Shown piece after piece: positions 60,470-64,000 of a DNA stretch of 64,000 nucleotides. The position numbers and the translations under genes are program-made. The notes below the pieces were generated by a model. That model did not search any database and was not told the DNA's origin. It saw only the letters and a list, made by a program, of their open reading frames with translations. This stretch comes from Amycolatopsis jiangsuensis (GTDB taxonomy: Bacteria; Actinomycetota; Actinomycetes; Mycobacteriales; Pseudonocardiaceae): positions 1,984,001 to 2,048,000 of the forward strand of contig NZ_JACHMG010000001.1 in NCBI RefSeq assembly GCF_014204865.1, written 5' to 3'. Each line of letters opens with the position of its first letter. Position 1 is the first letter of the stretch.

Positions 60470-62476
60470 ATGGACCGGCTCTACTACGGCGGGGACTACA
60501 ACCCCGAGCACTGGTCGCCGGAAGTCCACGACGAGGACCTGAAGCTGATGGCCGAGGCCGGCGTGTCGATGGTGACCGCCGGGATCTTCTCCTGGGCACA
60601 GGTCGAGCCGCGGCCGGGTGAGTTCGACTTCGGCTGGTTCGACGAGGTGCTGGACAAGCTCGCCGCGGGCGGTGTCTCCGTCTGTCTCGCCACCATGACC
60701 GCCTCTCCCCCGCCGTGGCTTTCCCACCGGCATCCGGAAATTCTGCCCGTACGCGCGGACGGCACCCGGCTATCGGCGGGCGCGCGGCAACAGTTCTGCC
60801 CGTCCAGCCCGGTGTACCGGGAGCACGCGGTGCGGCTGGTCGAGCAGGTCGCCACGCGGTACGCAGGGCATCCCGCGCTGGCCATGTGGCACATCGGCAA
60901 CGAGTTCGGCTGCCACATCCGCGCGTGCTACTGCGATGCGTCGGCCGAGGACTTCCGGCGCTGGCTGCGCGAGCGCTACGGCACGGTCGAAGCGCTCAAT
61001 TCCGCGTGGAGCACGACGTTCTGGTCCCAGCGCTACGACGATTGGGCCGAGATCGAGCCGCCCCGCGTCGCACCGACTTTTCCGAATCCGGCGCAACAGC
61101 TCGACTACCACCGGTTCTCCTCGGATGCCTCACTCGCCTGCCACCGCGCCGAACGCGAGGTGCTCACCCGGGTGACCCCGGACGTGCCGGTGACCACGAA
61201 CTTCGTCGGCCGGGTGCAGAAGGCACTGGACTGGCACAGCTGGGTCCAGCACGAGGACGTGGTGAGCCTCGACTCGTATCCCGACCCCCACGATCCGCGC
61301 GGGCACGTGGAAGCGGCCTTCGCCTACGACCTCGTGCGGTCGGCCAAACAAGGCAAACCCTGGCTGCTGCTGGAACAGGCGCCGAGCGCGGTCAACTGGC
61401 GGACGCGCAACGGGCCGAAGCCGCCGGGCGCGATGCGGCTGGACAGCTGGCAGGCGGTGGCGCGCGGAGCGGACGCCGTGCTGTTCTTCCAGTGGCGGCA
61501 GACCGCGGGCGGGGCGGAGAAGTTCCACTCCGCGATGGTCCCGCACGGCGGGCGCGACACCCGGACGTTCCGCGAGGTGCGCGATCTCGGCCGGGAACTG
61601 GCGTCCGTACCGGAGATCGCGGACAGCCGCGTCCGGGCCGACGTCGCCATCCTGCACGACTGGAACAGCTGGTGGGCGCTGGAACTGGATTCGCACCCGT
61701 CCGACGACCTGCGCCAGCTCGACGCGCATCTGGCGCACTACGCACCCCTGTTCGACGCCAACGTGACCTGCGACGTGGTGCACCCGGCCCGCGAGCTGTC
61801 CGGCTACCGGCTCGTCGTGGTGCCCAATCTGTATCTGATGGACGCGGCAGTGGCGGCCCATCTCCGGTCCTATGTGGACAGTGGCGGGCACCTCGTGGTG
61901 TCGTTCTTCTCCGGCATCGTGGACGAACACGACCGGGCGTACCTCGGCGGCTACCCCGCCCCGCTGCGGGACGTCCTCGGCCTGCGGGTGGACGAGTTCT
62001 GGCCGCTGCCCGAGGACGGTTCGACCAGCATCGAGGTGGACGGGACCACCGTTCCCGCCACCATCTGGTCGGAATGGATCGAACCCGAGGGCGCCACGAC
62101 GGTGGCCACCTTCGCCGAGGGGCCGCTGAGCGGGCGCCCGGCGGTGACGCGCCACGAGTTCGGTGCGGGCGTGGCGTGGTACCTCGGCACCCGCCCGTCC
62201 CCGGAGGCGATGCGCGAGCTGTTCGACCGGATCACCGCCGGTGCCGGCGCGGTGCCGGTGCTGCCCGGCCTGCCCGAGGGGGTGCAGGCCGTGGTACGAC
62301 ACGGCGACGCCGACTACCTGTTCCTGCTCAACCACGGCACGGAAGCGGTCACCGTGGCGCTGCCGGAACCCGGCACGGACCTGCTCGCCGACCCGGGCCG
62401 GTCCGTGACGGAGGTGGCGCTGGAACCGTACGGCGTGGCGGTGCTCGCCGCGGCGAACCGGGAGGAGCACCGATGA
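60470..62476 (+). CDS. GH42 beta-galactosidase
   Basis: This 668-residue protein starts MDRLYYGGDYNPEHWS, the GH42 opening. The acid/base Glu is in MWHIGNEFG (about 145) and the nucleophile Glu in LLLEQAPSAVNWR (about 302). The trimerisation domain (DVAILHDWNSWWALELDSHP) and a C-terminal beta domain follow. The zinc-binding cysteines of some GH42 enzymes are present (CHIRACYC). There is no signal peptide, so it acts on imported galactosides. It overlaps the sialidase gene at ATGA. Confidence 0.95.
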   Translation: MDRLYYGGDYNPEHWSPEVHDEDLKLMAEAGVSMVTAGIFSWAQVEPRPGEFDFGWFDEVLDKLAAGGVSVCLATMTASPPPWLSHRHPEILPVRADGTRLSAGARQQFCPSSPVYREHAVRLVEQVATRYAGHPALAMWHIGNEFGCHIRACYCDASAEDFRRWLRERYGTVEALNSAWSTTFWSQRYDDWAEIEPPRVAPTFPNPAQQLDYHRFSSDASLACHRAEREVLTRVTPDVPVTTNFVGRVQKALDWHSWVQHEDVVSLDSYPDPHDPRGHVEAAFAYDLVRSAKQGKPWLLLEQAPSAVNWRTRNGPKPPGAMRLDSWQAVARGADAVLFFQWRQTAGGAEKFHSAMVPHGGRDTRTFREVRDLGRELASVPEIADSRVRADVAILHDWNSWWALELDSHPSDDLRQLDAHLAHYAPLFDANVTCDVVHPARELSGYRLVVVPNLYLMDAAVAAHLRSYVDSGGHLVVSFFSGIVDEHDRAYLGGYPAPLRDVLGLRVDEFWPLPEDGSTSIEVDGTTVPATIWSEWIEPEGATTVATFAEGPLSGRPAVTRHEFGAGVAWYLGTRPSPEAMRELFDRITAGAGAVPVLPGLPEGVQAVVRHGDADYLFLLNHGTEAVTVALPEPGTDLLADPGRSVTEVALEPYGVAVLAAANREEHR

Positions 62477-64000
62477 ACCGGCTTTCCCGGGTGGCACTGG
62501 CCTTCCTGCTGCTGATCGGCGTCGTGCCGAGCCAGGCGCACGCCGCGCCCGCGTTCGACCAGCAGGTGCTTTTCAACCCGCACCAGGAAACCGGCTACGC
62601 CTGCTTCCGCATCCCGGCGATCGTCCGCAGTGCCTCGGGCACGCTGCTCGCCTTCGCCGAGGGCCGCCGTGACAACTGCGGGGACACCGGCGACATCGAC
62701 CTGGTGGTGAAGCGGTCCACCGACGGCGGCACCACCTGGTCACCACTGCGGGTGGTGAACCCCGGTGGCGGCGACACCCACGGCAACCCGGTGCCCATCG
62801 TGGACAGTACGACCGGCCGGATCGTGCTGATCACGACCTACAACAAGGGCCGCGACGACGACCAGGCCTGCGACGTGCCGTGCCCGCGTGCGCCACACGC
62901 GCAGTACAGCGACGACGACGGCCGCACCTGGTCCGTACCGGTCGACATCAGCGCGCAGGCCAAGCTGCCGGAGTGGGATTCGTGGTACGCCTCCGGTCCG
63001 GTGCACGGCATCCAGCTGGCGCACGGCCGGCACGCGGGCCGGCTCGTGTTCGGTGTCAACGCCGAACGCAGTGCCGGCACCGACTCGGTGGAGAACTACG
63101 GCGCACTCGTCTACAGCGACGACCACGGGCGGAGCTGGCAGGTGGGCGCGGTGGACAGCTACCCGCATCCGGTGGGCGGTACCTACGCGCAGAAGCCGTC
63201 GGAGATCAGCGTCGCCGAACTGCCGGACGGCACGATCTACGCGGGCGGCAGGGAGCAAGGCGGCACCGACGTCGGCAACCGGGACTACGCGCTGAGCCGC
63301 GACGGCGGGGCGACGTTCAGCCGTCGGTTCACCACGATCCCGGACCTCGTGACCCCGATGGTGCAGGGCTGCCTGCTGCGACTGGAACGCCCGGGTGGGC
63401 AACGGCTGCTGTTCGCCTCCCCCGCCGACACCGACCGTCGCCGCTGGATGACCATCCGCTCGTCCTACGACGGCGGCCGCACCTGGGAAAACACCGAGCA
63501 GGGCACACGGATCACCACCGACTGGTCGGGATACTCCGATCTGGTGCAGCTGAGCGGACCTCACGAGCGCGACGCGCGGATCGGCCTGCTGTACGAGGGC
63601 GGCGCGGTCGACGCCCGGGACGAGATCCGCTTCGTTCGCTTCGACGAGAACCACCTCGGCTGGCGGCGTTCCCCCGGTCCGTCCACTCCGGACCTGGCGA
63701 ACCGGCACTCCGGTGGCATTCTGGGCGGTGGTGCCACCGTGGAACCCGGACGGTTCGGCGGTGCGGTACGGCTCGACGGCGTCGACGATTTCGTCCGCGT
63801 GCGGTATTCGCCGGGCCAGCTCGTGGGCGCGGGCGACTTCACCTACAGCACGTGGTTCCGTTACGGGGCTTCGAAACAGCCGCAAGCTTTGCTGTGGCTG
63901 AGTGGGATGGGGGCGACGGCACCGCAGCTATGGCTGCGCGCGGAACCCGCGGACCGGCGGCTGGTCGCCGCCATGACCACCTCGGCCGGCAGCCGCTCGG
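62473..64000 (+). CDS. Secreted exo-alpha-sialidase (GH33) with LamG-like domain, truncated by the window end
   Basis: The visible 509 residues start with a signal peptide (LSRVALAFLLLIGVVPSQAHA). The GH33 propeller follows: FRIP at residues 45-48, and five Asp boxes (STDGGTTWS, SDDDGRTWS, SDDHGRSWQ, SRDGGATFS, SYDGGRTWE). From about residue 415 a LamG/concanavalin-like domain begins (GGAVRLDGVDDFVRVRYSPG), which could bind glycans. The frame is open at the last base. The enzyme would release sialic acid from host or environmental glycans outside the cell, feeding the importer encoded upstream. Confidence 0.95.
   Translation, partial: MNRLSRVALAFLLLIGVVPSQAHAAPAFDQQVLFNPHQETGYACFRIPAIVRSASGTLLAFAEGRRDNCGDTGDIDLVVKRSTDGGTTWSPLRVVNPGGGDTHGNPVPIVDSTTGRIVLITTYNKGRDDDQACDVPCPRAPHAQYSDDDGRTWSVPVDISAQAKLPEWDSWYASGPVHGIQLAHGRHAGRLVFGVNAERSAGTDSVENYGALVYSDDHGRSWQVGAVDSYPHPVGGTYAQKPSEISVAELPDGTIYAGGREQGGTDVGNRDYALSRDGGATFSRRFTTIPDLVTPMVQGCLLRLERPGGQRLLFASPADTDRRRWMTIRSSYDGGRTWENTEQGTRITTDWSGYSDLVQLSGPHERDARIGLLYEGGAVDARDEIRFVRFDENHLGWRRSPGPSTPDLANRHSGGILGGGATVEPGRFGGAVRLDGVDDFVRVRYSPGQLVGAGDFTYSTWFRYGASKQPQALLWLSGMGATAPQLWLRAEPADRRLVAAMTTSAGSRS

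Overview
The window is 64 kb of very GC-rich chromosomal DNA with actinomycete gene style: frequent GTG starts, GTGA/ATGA stop-start overlaps, and many divergent regulator/enzyme pairs. The protein types (MmyB-like XRE regulators, P450s, MT0933-type small protein, DUF6069, a CseBC-like two-component pair) and the intergenic hairpins suggest a Pseudonocardiaceae member such as Amycolatopsis. This assignment is inference; no rRNA or tRNA was found to anchor it.

Layout. 0-8 kb: an old yellow enzyme, an aldo/keto reductase, a TetR/NmrA-like pair, a DUF488 gene and a TetR protein with an unusual low-complexity insertion, interrupted by two non-coding repetitive tracts (2.3-3.1 kb and 4.8-6.0 kb). 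8.1-8.9 kb: a two-armed inverted array of about 26-bp units. 8.9-22 kb: small unknown proteins, an EamA exporter with a LysR gene, a PucR-like regulator, an esterase, a TetR with two small membrane proteins, a YeiH exporter with a GntR gene, a thioesterase, a secreted protein and an enolase. 22-43 kb: catabolic and accessory enzymes (SDR, creatinase-like M24 protein, two P450s, a CoA racemase/transferase, methyltransferase, ornithine cyclodeaminase-like protein, acyl-CoA dehydrogenase with 3-hydroxyacyl-CoA dehydrogenase, DUF1295 protein, quinone-oxidoreductase-like dehydrogenase), most beside a dedicated regulator with a visible palindromic operator. 43.6-47.1 kb: a cell-envelope module made of an M15 DD-carboxypeptidase, a CseBC-like response regulator and kinase, and a lipoprotein. 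47-49 kb: an MFS exporter with a TetR gene.

49-64 kb is the most coherent system: a probable sialoglycan scavenging locus. A FadR-type regulator, a Gfo/Idh/MocA oxidoreductase and a sugar isomerase face a forward operon. That operon encodes a Dpp-type binding lipoprotein, a permease, a permease-ATPase fusion, an ATPase, a NanA-like lyase with Tyr137 and Lys165, a GH42 beta-galactosidase and a secreted GH33 sialidase that runs off the window. An IS701-like element with CTAG target duplications lies between the binding-protein gene and the first permease gene, 11 bases upstream of the permease start codon.

A second theme is that many intergenic gaps hold unrelated short-period arrays (14, 15, 16, about 17, 26, 33/34 and about 40 bp). 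Most periods are not multiples of three, and the arrays stop at gene boundaries.
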